From Thermoanaerobaculia bacterium (lineage in GTDB: Bacteria > Acidobacteriota > Thermoanaerobaculia > Multivoradales > JAHEKO01), in the NCBI GenBank assembly GCA_947259195.1, contig CAMYLC010000048.1, forward strand, positions 2,803 to 66,802: 64,000 nucleotides of DNA, given 5' to 3'. Positions within the stretch are counted from its first letter, which is position 1. Each line of letters starts with the position of its first letter. A program made the translations under genes and the position numbers. This document shows positions 35,099 to 44,118 of this stretch, one piece after another. The notes under the pieces were generated by a model, which worked only from the letters and a program-made list of their open reading frames with translations, searched no databases and was not told the DNA's origin.

Positions 35099-37297
35099 GT
35101 GTTGGATTTGTCCGCAAGAAAGCAACGTATCAAGATACCGTGTCGCCAGGTGGCCGACATCGAGCTTCCCCGAGAAGTAGACCGACTGTACGACCTGGCC
35201 TATAACTTATGGTGGAGCTGGATGCCACGCGCCCGACAGCTCTTTTCCTCGATCGACGTGGAGTCCTGGGCCCGTTATCGCAACCCGGTGGATCTTCTTC
35301 TCAACGTAGATCGCACCCAGTGGGAGCAGCTCGTCAGCAGCGATGCCTTCATGGGATCGTATTCGCGGGTCATCCACGATTTCGACAGGTACATGAACGG
35401 CGCGGTCGAGACCTGGTTCGACCGGCGCTATCCGGATCATGAAGGGGGCACCATGGCGTACTTCTCCATGGAGTACGGTCTGGACACTTCCCTGGCCATC
35501 TACTCGGGTGGGCTCGGGGTGCTCAGTGGGGATCACTGCAAGAGCGCCAGCGACTTGGGGTTGCCTTTCGTCGGCGTCGGTCTTCTCTACCGTTCAGGGT
35601 ACTTCCTCCAGGCCATCGATGCCGATGGTTTCCAACAGCACATTTACCCCGACTACGACTTCAACCGCCTGCCGGTCAGACCGGCTATGGATGAGAGGGG
35701 TAGAGACGTCGTCGTCGTCGTGCCACTACCTGGCCGAGAGGTCAAGGCCAGGGTCTGGGTGGCACAGGTCGGCCGAGTTCCCATCCTGCTTCTCGATACC
35801 GATCTGCCGGCCAACGATCCCTCGGATCGACCCATCGCCAAGGTGCTGTACGTGCGCGGCCGAGAGATGAGGCTGGTGCAGGAGATGGTTCTGGGTGTTG
35901 GCGGCGTGAAGGCACTTGGGGCCCTGGGCATCGCGCCTGCCCTCTGGCATATCAACGAAGGGCACAGTGTTCTTCTGCAGCTGGAACGAATGAGAAAGAT
36001 AATGGCGACCGAGGGGCTCGACTTCGAGACGGCTCTCGGCATGGTCGGCCGAAATGTCGCCTTCACCACCCATACTCCCGTGGCGGCAGGCAACGAGCAA
36101 TTCGACCCTGAGCTCGCCACCACCTACCTGAATCTCTGGTCCGAGCCCCTGAAGACGAGCTCGGAGCGTCTGCTCAAAGAAGGCAATCCAGACCACGGCG
36201 AACCTGACCAGCCGTTCAACTTGACGGCCTTCGCTCTGCGCACCAGCAGCTTCGCCAACGGCGTGAGTCGCTTGAATGCGGAGGTCGCGGACCGCATGTG
36301 GCGACATCTGTTTCGCGAGACTCCCGTCGAGGAGCCGGTGGTGCAGCCCATCACCAACGGGATTCATCTGCCGACCTGGTTGGGAGTCGAGCTGCAGAAC
36401 CTGTTTGCGCTGCAGCTCGGATCGGAGTGGCAGGAGAAGCTGCTGGATCCTGAAGCCTGGGAGTTCGTCTACGAGATCTCCAATGAAGACCTCTGGGCGG
36501 CGCATCAGTCTCAGAAGGAGCGACTGCTGCGATTCTCGAGATCGCGTCTTCTAGAGCAATACGCGCGGCATGGGAGATCGCCGTCCAAGCTCAGAGAGGT
36601 GACGGCCTTCTTCGAGGGCGAGGCCCTGACGATCGGCTTTGCCCGCAGGTTCGCCACCTACAAGAGAGCGGGCCTGCTGTTCAGTGACCTGCACCGCTTG
36701 AGAGGCATCGTCCGCAGCACCGATCGACCTGTGCGCATTCTGCTTGCTGGCAAGGCCCATCCTGCGGATCGGCCGGCCCAGGAGCTCATCCAGCACCTCT
36801 TCATGCTCAGCCGGGAGCCCGATCTCGAGGGTCGGGTCGCCTTCATCGAGAACTACAACATGCGGGTGGGCCGCATGCTCGTCCAGGGCGTAGACGTGTG
36901 GCTGAACACACCGCGACGTCCGCTCGAGGCGAGTGGCACCAGCGGCCAGAAGGCGGCGGTAAACGGTGTGCTCAACTGCAGCATCCTGGATGGCTGGTGG
37001 CCGGAAGGCTTCGACGGCGAGAACGGCTGGGTGATCGGCGGTGGCGAGACTGCGGCAGAAGAATGGGTACAGGATCGACAGGACGCCAACTCGCTCTACT
37101 CGACGCTCGAGGATCAGATCCTGCCCAGATACTACGAGCGCGATGAGCGGGGATTGCCAGTGCTGTGGATCGATATGATGAAGCGTTCGATCGCCTCGAT
37201 CGGAGCCCGCTTCACGGCCAGCAGGATGGTTCGTGAGTACACTGATCGGGCGTATATGCCACTGGTTGTCGCGAAATCGGGTTCGAAGCGAGAGTAG
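35099..37297 (+). CDS. glgP: Alpha-glucan (glycogen) phosphorylase, short type (GT35)
   Basis: A 732-residue phosphorylase starting with GTG at 35099. The N-terminal DUF3417-like segment (YDLAYNLWWSWMPRARQLFSSID, about 31-53) is followed by AYFSMEYGLDTSLAIYSGGLGVLSGDHCKSASDLGLP, and the pyridoxal-phosphate lysine lies in EASGTSGQKAAVNG (K618). The short form lacks the allosteric N-terminal region of E. coli GlgP. It releases glucose 1-phosphate from alpha-1,4-glucan ends. Divergent glgX and malQ supply debranching and disproportionation, so this stretch holds a complete breakdown set. No ribosome binding site stands out, and an alternative start a few codons inside is possible. Confidence 0.95.
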   Translation: MLDLSARKQRIKIPCRQVADIELPREVDRLYDLAYNLWWSWMPRARQLFSSIDVESWARYRNPVDLLLNVDRTQWEQLVSSDAFMGSYSRVIHDFDRYMNGAVETWFDRRYPDHEGGTMAYFSMEYGLDTSLAIYSGGLGVLSGDHCKSASDLGLPFVGVGLLYRSGYFLQAIDADGFQQHIYPDYDFNRLPVRPAMDERGRDVVVVVPLPGREVKARVWVAQVGRVPILLLDTDLPANDPSDRPIAKVLYVRGREMRLVQEMVLGVGGVKALGALGIAPALWHINEGHSVLLQLERMRKIMATEGLDFETALGMVGRNVAFTTHTPVAAGNEQFDPELATTYLNLWSEPLKTSSERLLKEGNPDHGEPDQPFNLTAFALRTSSFANGVSRLNAEVADRMWRHLFRETPVEEPVVQPITNGIHLPTWLGVELQNLFALQLGSEWQEKLLDPEAWEFVYEISNEDLWAAHQSQKERLLRFSRSRLLEQYARHGRSPSKLREVTAFFEGEALTIGFARRFATYKRAGLLFSDLHRLRGIVRSTDRPVRILLAGKAHPADRPAQELIQHLFMLSREPDLEGRVAFIENYNMRVGRMLVQGVDVWLNTPRRPLEASGTSGQKAAVNGVLNCSILDGWWPEGFDGENGWVIGGGETAAEEWVQDRQDANSLYSTLEDQILPRYYERDERGLPVLWIDMMKRSIASIGARFTASRMVREYTDRAYMPLVVAKSGSKRE

Positions 37298-37367
37298 CGG
37301 TGCCGAGCCCAGGGCTATTCAGACGCCCCCGCCGGGGTAACCAAGGTCCGACGGAGGAGGACGCCTC

Positions 37368-39182
37368 GTGACAACGATCCAGATCCTCGACGATCGGCTG
37401 ATCAGTCAGATAGCTGCCGGGGAGGTCGTCGAACGCCCGGCATCGGTCGTCAAGGAGTTGGTGGAGAACTCTATCGACGCCGGCGCCCGATCGATTCGAG
37501 TCGATCTCGAAGCCGGTGGCAAGCGCTCCATTCGCGTCGTGGATGATGGGCTCGGTATGGAACGCAACGATGCGCTGCTGGCCTTCGACCGCCACGCCAC
37601 GAGCAAGATCGTCAGCTTCGATGACCTGCAGGGAATTGCGACTCTGGGGTTTCGTGGCGAGGCGCTCGCCGCGATCGCGGCCGTGGCCCGTGTCGAGATG
37701 ACCACGGCTGCGGAGCCGGGCGAAGGTCATAGCATCCGCATCGATGGAGGGCACATCCGGTCGGTGGAGCCGACAGCTCACCCAAGGGGTACAGTGGTCG
37801 AGGTCCGATCGCTGTTCTTCAACGTTCCGGCGCGCCGCAAGTTCCTCAAGACCGTTCGCACGGAGTTGCGCCGAGCTACGGAGGTTATCCAGGGCTACGC
37901 TTTGGCGAGGCCTGAGATCGGCTTCACTCTGACGCATGAAGGCCGCACCCTCTTGGAGGTCTCACCTGCCGGGGACGACCTCGATGCGGCAAGGCGTCGA
38001 ATCGGTGAGCTGTTCGGCGCTCCGGCGAGTCGAGAGTTGGTGGAGTTCTCTCGTCAGGGGCCCGGAGGGGAGCGGATCTGGGGGTTCGTGGGCAACCGCA
38101 AACAGGGTCGCGGTCGGCGGATATTCACTTTCGTCAATCGTCGACTCCTGAGGGATCGGACCGTGATCGCCGCCTTCTATCGCACGGTGCGGGAGTCCTG
38201 GCGCAGCGAGGACTTTCCTGGCCTCTTCCTCTTTCTGGATATTCCTCCCGAAGAGGTGGATGTCAACGTACACCCCCAGAAGGCCGAGGTTCGTTTCCGG
38301 GATGGACGATTCTTCGGCAGACTCTCGTCGTCATTGCAGGAGGCGCTGGAGCGAGCAAGGGGTGAGGAACCAGCCCCCTTGGTGGAGCCTCACGGTTTGC
38401 CCAGTGCTCCCCTTGCCTGGCAGGGCCTCGGTCAGCGATCCGAGGGCTGGCTCGGGTCTGGAGGTGGGCAAATCGACTCGAGCGAGATCAGGGAGCTCGA
38501 CATGAGCCGGCCGGGCGAACCGGTCGGAAGATTGGCCGATGTGGCTTTTGCACCCCTCGCCAGGGCAGCGGTTCCGTTGAGTGGCCGATCGGGCGAATCG
38601 CGTCCCTTTCGGCTTCTCGGCCAGTACAAGGGAACCCTCATTCTGCTCGAGGGGCCTGACGGCCTGTACCTCATTGATCAGCACGTGGCCCACGAGAGGG
38701 TCTTGTACGAGCGATTCCGGCGCCAGCTGACCGAGACCGTGGTCCGAAGTCAGCAACTCCTGGAGCCAATCCTCATGCAGCTGGCCCCGGCAGAAGCGAT
38801 GAGGCTGGCCGAAATGGGCCCAGATCTGGAGCAGCTGGGCTTCTCACTCAGTGAGATGTCGGGCAATGTCATGGCCGTAACGGCCACACCTGCCGTCCTG
38901 ACCCCTGGGCTGGCCGAGCAGATGCTGGCCAACCTGGCAAGTGAGACCAGCGACGGAGAAGCGACGGCGGAAGACCTCAAGGAGCGCTTGCTGCAAGCCC
39001 TGGCTGCCAGCCAGTCCTGCCGTGCGGCGGTGAAGATGCATCATCAGCTGTCTGCCGAGGAGATGGAATCCTTAATGACCGAGCTCTTCGCGGCGGGCCA
39101 GCCCTTCGCCTGTCCTCACGGCAGACCCATCGTCCTGAAGATGGCGGATATCGAGCTGGAGCGTCGGTTCGGCCGTCGGTGA
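37368..39182 (+). CDS. mutL: DNA mismatch repair protein MutL with endonuclease motif
   Basis: A 604-residue MutL beginning with GTG after a GGAGGAGG site. The GHKL ATPase domain is clear (IAAGEVVERPASVVKELVENSIDAGA, DDGLGM, TLGFRGEALAAIA). The C-terminal dimerisation domain holds the nicking-endonuclease motif at about residue 437, here DQHVAHERVLYE with Val for the usual Ala, plus SCRAAVK and the zinc motif CPHGRPIVLK. This is the type found in organisms without MutH, where MutL itself nicks the daughter strand. No mutS is in the window. RNase III follows 58 bases later. Confidence 0.95.
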   Translation: MTTIQILDDRLISQIAAGEVVERPASVVKELVENSIDAGARSIRVDLEAGGKRSIRVVDDGLGMERNDALLAFDRHATSKIVSFDDLQGIATLGFRGEALAAIAAVARVEMTTAAEPGEGHSIRIDGGHIRSVEPTAHPRGTVVEVRSLFFNVPARRKFLKTVRTELRRATEVIQGYALARPEIGFTLTHEGRTLLEVSPAGDDLDAARRRIGELFGAPASRELVEFSRQGPGGERIWGFVGNRKQGRGRRIFTFVNRRLLRDRTVIAAFYRTVRESWRSEDFPGLFLFLDIPPEEVDVNVHPQKAEVRFRDGRFFGRLSSSLQEALERARGEEPAPLVEPHGLPSAPLAWQGLGQRSEGWLGSGGGQIDSSEIRELDMSRPGEPVGRLADVAFAPLARAAVPLSGRSGESRPFRLLGQYKGTLILLEGPDGLYLIDQHVAHERVLYERFRRQLTETVVRSQQLLEPILMQLAPAEAMRLAEMGPDLEQLGFSLSEMSGNVMAVTATPAVLTPGLAEQMLANLASETSDGEATAEDLKERLLQALAASQSCRAAVKMHHQLSAEEMESLMTELFAAGQPFACPHGRPIVLKMADIELERRFGRR

Positions 39183-39240
39183 GAAGCAGACGCCCCGCGA
39201 GTGTCGCAGCGGCGGTGGGGCAGTGCTAGCATGGCGCGCG

Positions 39241-39966
39241 ATGTTGGAGAACCTCATATCCCTGACCGGGCTCGAGGAGCGGCTCCGCTACCGCTTCCGA
39301 CAGCCGAGGCTTCTCGAAGCAGCGCTCACTCATACCTCCTGGGCCAACGAACAGGGGGTTGAAGACGACTACGAGAGGCTGGAGTTCCTCGGCGATGCCA
39401 TTCTGGGGGCCGTGGCGGCCAGCTGGCTCTACGATCGTCGTCCGGATCTGGACGAAGGGGAGCTGTCAAAGCTCAAGAGCTATGTCGTGAGTGAGTCTGT
39501 ACTCGCAGAACATGCCGAGCACCTCCGTCTTGGGGAGTACCTGCGTCTGGGGGTTGGTGAGAGTCGGTCCGGGGGACGCGAGAAGCGATCGTTGCTGGCC
39601 GATGCCATGGAGGCCATTCTTGGGGCGGTGTACCAGGATGGCGGGCTCGAAGCGGCTAGGGGAGTCGCTCTGCAGCTCCTGGAATCGACGCTGGGCGAGC
39701 GAGTCGAGATCTCCGAGCTGCGGGACCCCAAGACAGCCCTTCAGGAAGCAGCCCAGGCCAGAGGTGGGAGCCTGCCGGAGTATCGCCATGTGGCCGAAGA
39801 AGGACCGGACCACAAGAAACGATTTCATGTCGAGTGCTGGATCGACGGCCTCTTCCTGGGTGAAGGCGACGGCAGCACCAAGAAGCAGGCGGAGCAACGG
39901 GCGGCCCGAGTGGCTCTTGCTGCGCTGGAAGATGATTCACAAGAGAGCGACAACGCTCTTCAATGA
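39241..39966 (+). CDS. rnc: Ribonuclease III
   Basis: The ATG at 39241 (MLENLISLTGLEERL) is preferred to the listed GTG 18 bases upstream, giving 241 residues. The catalytic domain has the signature ERLEFLGDAILG (about 43-54) and the second acidic cluster DAMEAILGAVYQDGG. The C-terminal double-stranded-RNA-binding domain (about 160-230) includes DPKTALQEAAQARGG and STKKQAEQRAA. It cleaves double-stranded RNA during rRNA maturation and mRNA turnover. asnS follows 41 bases later, so mutL, rnc and asnS may share a transcript. Confidence 0.95.
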   Translation: MLENLISLTGLEERLRYRFRQPRLLEAALTHTSWANEQGVEDDYERLEFLGDAILGAVAASWLYDRRPDLDEGELSKLKSYVVSESVLAEHAEHLRLGEYLRLGVGESRSGGREKRSLLADAMEAILGAVYQDGGLEAARGVALQLLESTLGERVEISELRDPKTALQEAAQARGGSLPEYRHVAEEGPDHKKRFHVECWIDGLFLGEGDGSTKKQAEQRAARVALAALEDDSQESDNALQ

Positions 39967-40007
39967 GAAACGACCACCTGGTGAGTGGATAGCAATAGGA
40001 CAGCGAT

Positions 40008-41294
40008 ATGCAGAGGATCAAGGAGCTCCCGAAGCGAATCGGCGAAGAAGTCGTTCTGCGCGGCTGGCTGATGAACGCCCGCTCGAGCGGCAAGATAGCC
40101 TTCCTCCAGGTCAGGGACGGTAGCGGAGTCGTACAGGCAGTCGCCAGTCGGGCAGAGCTTTCGGAGCGTGCCTGGGAGGACGTGCAGAAGATCACTCAAG
40201 AATCTGCTCTCCGGCTGACCGGCACCGTGAGTGAGGACCCTCGCTCCCCGAGCGGCGTCGAAATCCACTTGCTCGATCTCGCCGTCGAGCACTTGTCGGA
40301 AGAGTTCCCGATCACCAAGAAGGAGCATGGTACCGGCTTCCTGATGGACCACCGGCACCTCTGGCTTCGCTCCAGCCGACAGAGAGCGGCGCTCAAGGTC
40401 AGAAGCGAGGTGTCGCAGGCGATCCGGGATTTTCACTACGAGCGGGACTTCGTTCTCATCGACTCACCCATCCTGACTCCGGCCGCTTGTGAAGGAACTT
40501 CAACTCTGTTCGAAACCGACTACTTCGGTGACCAGGCCTACCTGAGTCAGTCGGGGCAGCTCTACCTCGAGCCCGCTGCGGCTGTCTTCGGCAAGGTCTA
40601 CTGCTTTGGTCCGACCTTCAGGGCAGAGAAGTCGAAGACCAGGCGCCATCTCATGGAGTTCTGGATGGTGGAGCCCGAGGTCGCGTTTCTGGAGTTCGCA
40701 GGCTTGTGTGACCTGGCCGAGGAGTTCATCAGTTATCTGGTGGCTCGCGTGCTCGATCGTTGCGCCGAAGAGTTGAAGGTACTGGAGAGGGAGACTTCCA
40801 AGCTCGAGGCGGCAACCAGTCCCTTTCCCAGGATTACCTATACGGAAGCTATCGAGACGCTGCAGAAGTCGGCGGTATCGATCGAGTGGGGTGAGGACTT
40901 CGGCGGCGATGACGAGACGATCCTGGCCGAGCAGTTCGACCGGCCCGTGCTGGTGACTCACTATCCTACCGCCCTCAAGGCATTCTATATGGAGCCGGAT
41001 CCGGACAATCCTGAGCTGGCCCTGGCTCTCGATGTGCTGGCTCCAGAGGGCTACGGCGAGATCATCGGTGGAAGCCAGAGGATCCACGATCATGACCTAC
41101 TCAAGCGACGGCTCGAAGAGCACGAGTTGCCGCTCGAGGCCTTTCAGTGGTATCTGGATGTGCGGCGGTACGGGACGTTCCCTCACAGTGGCTTCGGCAT
41201 GGGTATCGAGAGGTTCGTGGCATGGGTGTGCGGCCTGAAGCACCTGCGCGAGACGATTCCGTATCCACGTATGCTGAACAAGATCTATCCCTGA
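40008..41294 (+). CDS. asnS: Asparaginyl-tRNA synthetase
   Basis: A 428-residue class IIb synthetase with an N-terminal OB-fold anticodon domain (VVLRGWLMNARSSGKIAFLQVRDGSG) and a catalytic domain containing FRAEKSKTRRHLMEFWMVEPE (motif 2) and FGMGIERFVAW (motif 3). The motif 2 region and the DVLAPEGYGEIIGGSQR block favour asparaginyl over aspartyl specificity. It charges tRNA-Asn directly, so the transamidation route is not strictly needed for Asn. A fragment of a transporter gene begins 2 bases after its stop. Confidence 0.93.
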   Translation: MQRIKELPKRIGEEVVLRGWLMNARSSGKIAFLQVRDGSGVVQAVASRAELSERAWEDVQKITQESALRLTGTVSEDPRSPSGVEIHLLDLAVEHLSEEFPITKKEHGTGFLMDHRHLWLRSSRQRAALKVRSEVSQAIRDFHYERDFVLIDSPILTPAACEGTSTLFETDYFGDQAYLSQSGQLYLEPAAAVFGKVYCFGPTFRAEKSKTRRHLMEFWMVEPEVAFLEFAGLCDLAEEFISYLVARVLDRCAEELKVLERETSKLEAATSPFPRITYTEAIETLQKSAVSIEWGEDFGGDDETILAEQFDRPVLVTHYPTALKAFYMEPDPDNPELALALDVLAPEGYGEIIGGSQRIHDHDLLKRRLEEHELPLEAFQWYLDVRRYGTFPHSGFGMGIERFVAWVCGLKHLRETIPYPRMLNKIYP

Positions 41295-41295
41295 C

Positions 41296-41478
41296 TTGTT
41301 CGAAACCTCTCGCTCCCTAACCTACGCCGCCCTGGCGGTACTGATCCTGATCTGGGGTACCACGTGGGCGGTCATCCGAGTAGGCCTGCGGGGACTTCCG
41401 CCTTTCACCGGCGTGGCGCTGCGGTTCGGCATCGCGGCAGTTGTACTGTGCAGGGCCGGGTTGGATCCCCACAGCTGA
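41296..41478 (+). pseudogene. Truncated DMT-superfamily (EamA) transporter, first two membrane helices only
   Basis: A frame opening with TTG two bases after asnS encodes about 44 residues that clearly resemble the beginning of an EamA/RhaT drug/metabolite transporter: LAVLILIWGTTWAVIRVGLRGLPPFTGVALRFGIAAVVL. It then ends at DPHS-stop. A full gene has about 290 residues and ten helices, and the remaining eight helices have no counterpart in any frame before the convergent permease gene, whose stop is 22 bases away. The fragment is most simply a gene cut by deletion or rearrangement between asnS and the permease. Confidence 0.75.
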
Positions 41479-41499
41479 CCTTCGAGATGGTGGTGACGC

Positions 41500-42621
41500 T
41501 CAGGACCCCGGAGTATCACTGCCGGCGCGGCCCAGGAGGGTCTTCCAGGTCCTCAGGTCCCGGGCCAGCTCCTTGAGAGCCGACGCCCAAGAGCCTCTGG
41601 CCATGCTCCAGAGGAGGAGCGCTGCCAGGAGGACTGCGCAAACCGTTTCTAAGATCCCTGCAGATTCGGTGGCGGCGAGCGACATTGGCGGCCGCAGCGT
41701 GATGCCCAGACGATCGAGGGCGAGGTCGAGCATGTAACCCATTCCGAGCGCGGTTACGATGACGCTACCCAGGTAGATGGCGACGAACCGCCGGCCGAAG
41801 ACTCGCGCGATCACCACCAGGGAAGAGGCGTTGGTGGCGGGTCCAGCCAGCAGGAAGACCAATGCCGCTCCGGGACTGATTCCCTTGAGCATCAGGGCAG
41901 CGGCAACCGGCGTGCTGGCCGAGGCGCACATATAGAGCGGAATGCCCATCAGCAGCATGGTGAGGAGGGCTCGAGGGCCTTGGCCCACCGCGGCCTCTAC
42001 GAGATTGTCCGGCACCAGGGCAGTAATGACTCCGGTCAGCAGAAAGCCGCTCACCAGCCAGAACCCGATTTCGTCCACCATGGTGACGAAGCCGTAGCGG
42101 AGGGCCCGCCTGGAGAGCGCGCCAGGCCCCTCGGAACGATCCGAAGTCGAAGCTGACGGGTCCCTTTCAGAGTTGTCGTTCGGATCGATGGTCGAGCCCT
42201 CTTCAGGGTCCTTCGCCGCGAGTAACGAGGAAACGGCCGCAACCAGACTGGTCACCAGAGCGGCTATGGGCCGCAGAATGGCCATCAGGGGACCCATGAG
42301 ACCCCAGGTGAGTAGGATCGAATCGACGCCGGTCTCCGGCGTGGAGACGAGAAAAGCCAGGCTGGCTTCACGACTGGCGCCCTTCCTGGAAAGCTCGATG
42401 GTCACGGGGACGACAGCGCAAGAACAGAGCGGCAGAGGAATGCCGAGGCAGGCGGCGCGAAAGGTGGCTCCGAAGCCTGGCTGGCCGAGCCATCTCGAGA
42501 TCTTCTCCGATGGGATGAGGACCGTCATCAGGCCCGCGGCCCCCAGGCCCAATATCACGTAGGGGCTGGCAACCAGGAAGACCCCCCAGGTGGCTTTCAG
42601 GATCTCGATGAGAGTAGGCAT
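41500..42621 (-). CDS. SO_0444/ArsP-like metal or metalloid efflux permease
   Basis: A permease with about eight helices in two homologous halves. The first half has IPLPLCSCAVVPVTIELSRKGAS and the second IPLYMCASASTPVAAALMLKGISPGAALVFLLAGPATN, the paired glycine/cysteine motifs of the DUF318/ArsP_2 permease family; a charged cytoplasmic loop of about 40 residues separates them. Relatives export Cu/Zn or organoarsenicals, and the CSC motif suggests thiophilic metal handling. The ATG at 42621 (373 residues) places MPTLIEILKATWGVFL near the terminus, but starts at 42678 (ATG) or 42684 (TTG) are also possible; none has a strong ribosome binding site. The end of the gene abuts the broken DMT transporter. 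No metal regulator gene is adjacent. Confidence 0.78.
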   Translation of the reverse strand: MPTLIEILKATWGVFLVASPYVILGLGAAGLMTVLIPSEKISRWLGQPGFGATFRAACLGIPLPLCSCAVVPVTIELSRKGASREASLAFLVSTPETGVDSILLTWGLMGPLMAILRPIAALVTSLVAAVSSLLAAKDPEEGSTIDPNDNSERDPSASTSDRSEGPGALSRRALRYGFVTMVDEIGFWLVSGFLLTGVITALVPDNLVEAAVGQGPRALLTMLLMGIPLYMCASASTPVAAALMLKGISPGAALVFLLAGPATNASSLVVIARVFGRRFVAIYLGSVIVTALGMGYMLDLALDRLGITLRPPMSLAATESAGILETVCAVLLAALLLWSMARGSWASALKELARDLRTWKTLLGRAGSDTPGS

Positions 42622-42744
42622 GGCTTTTCGGCGTTGATCGTAGCTGTCGCTCGCTGGCAGAGGCAAATCGGGGCTCATGATCAATCCGGGTTAGGACACG
42701 ACGGTGGGGTCGAGGTCTGAGGTTTGCTAGACTCTGCGGCGCTC

Positions 42745-44118
42745 ATGAGACCCAAGAAACCAGCCCAGCGGGTGGGCATGATCAGTTTGGGCTGCCCGAA
42801 GAACCGGGTCGACAGCGAGATCATGCTCGGTGAGCTGCGCAAACGTGGGCACAGAGTCGTCAACGAGATCGGTGATGCGGAAACCGTCATCGTGAATACC
42901 TGTGGCTTCGTCGAGGAGGCGAAACAGGAGTCGATCGATACGATTCTAGAGGTCGTCGCGGCCAAGCAGAGCGGTGTGAAACAGGTGCTCGTGGCTGGTT
43001 GTATGGCCAATCGAGACGCTCTGGAGCTGGCACGGGAGATTCCGGAGATTGACGGATTCATCGGCCTGGACGACTTGCGTGACGTCGATGAGCTCGTGCA
43101 GTTGGGTGGCGCAGGGCCGCAGCCGCCATCGCCCTCGCATGTCGTCTTCGACCATCTGGCTGAAAGGCTGTTGACGACTCGCGGCTACGCCTACTTGAAG
43201 GTGGCTGAAGGGTGTGACAATCCCTGCACATTCTGTGCGATCCCGCTGTGGCGAGGACGATTCCGCAGCCGCACGATCGCCAGCCTGGTGGAAGAGGCCC
43301 AGAACCTGGAGCGCGAAGGGGCTCGCGAGCTGTGCCTCATTGCCCAAGATACGACTCGCTATGGAGAGGACATCGACTTGGGCCGTCACGGCCTGTTGCG
43401 GTTGGTTGAGGAGCTCTTGAGCTCTACCAGCTACTCCTGGATTCGGTTTCTCTATGCCTACCCGACAACCCTGGATCTGCAGCTACTGGAGCTCATGGGC
43501 AGGGAGGAGCGGTTCGTCTCGTATGTGGACATGCCCCTACAGCACAGCCATCGAGAGATTCTCCGAGCCATGCGACGAGGGGGTACGGGCGAGGCCTATC
43601 TGGACCTGTTGGAAACGATTCGAGAGCTGGTGCCTGATGTCTTCTTGCGTTCCACCTTCATCGTAGGATTCCCTGGCGAAGAGGAGGCTCACTTCCGGCA
43701 TCTCCTGGACTTCGTGGACCGGGCTCGGTTCGATCATCTGGGTGCTTTTGCCTACAGCCCGGAGGAAGAGACGCCGGCGGCAGAATTGAAGAACCGGGTA
43801 GCGAGACCGCTGGCCAGAAGTCGGTATGACCAGCTTCTGGAGCGCCAACGCCCCATTTCCCTGGCCAGTCGGCAGCGATTGATTGGCCGCCGCCTCCAGG
43901 TCCTCGTCGAAGGCCCATGCGAAGAGTCCGAGCATCTCCTGGAGGGGCGCCACTACGGCATGGCCCCGGACATCGATGGCAGATTGCTGATCAATGACGG
44001 ACTGGCGCCTGCCGGCGAGATGGTCGAGGTCGAGATCACCGAGGCCTTCCCTGATGATCTGGTCGGGCGCATCGTAGGTCCCCGCTCCTTGCCCGGGATT
44101 CAGGTCGCTGCTATATGA
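42745..44118 (+). CDS. rimO: Ribosomal protein S12 methylthiotransferase RimO
   Basis: The ATG at 42745 replaces a listed TTG start, giving 457 residues. The UPF0004 domain carries the first [4Fe-4S] ligands (SLGCPKN, NTCGF, AGCMA), the radical SAM domain has CDNPCTFC (about 147-154), and the C-terminal TRAM domain closes the protein. The motif LGCPKNRVDSE and the sequence around AYPTTLDLQLLELM favour RimO over MiaB. It methylthiolates an aspartate of S12. The TGA overlaps the ribF ATG (ATGA), so the two are translationally coupled. Confidence 0.94.
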   Translation: MRPKKPAQRVGMISLGCPKNRVDSEIMLGELRKRGHRVVNEIGDAETVIVNTCGFVEEAKQESIDTILEVVAAKQSGVKQVLVAGCMANRDALELAREIPEIDGFIGLDDLRDVDELVQLGGAGPQPPSPSHVVFDHLAERLLTTRGYAYLKVAEGCDNPCTFCAIPLWRGRFRSRTIASLVEEAQNLEREGARELCLIAQDTTRYGEDIDLGRHGLLRLVEELLSSTSYSWIRFLYAYPTTLDLQLLELMGREERFVSYVDMPLQHSHREILRAMRRGGTGEAYLDLLETIRELVPDVFLRSTFIVGFPGEEEAHFRHLLDFVDRARFDHLGAFAYSPEEETPAAELKNRVARPLARSRYDQLLERQRPISLASRQRLIGRRLQVLVEGPCEESEHLLEGRHYGMAPDIDGRLLINDGLAPAGEMVEVEITEAFPDDLVGRIVGPRSLPGIQVAAI

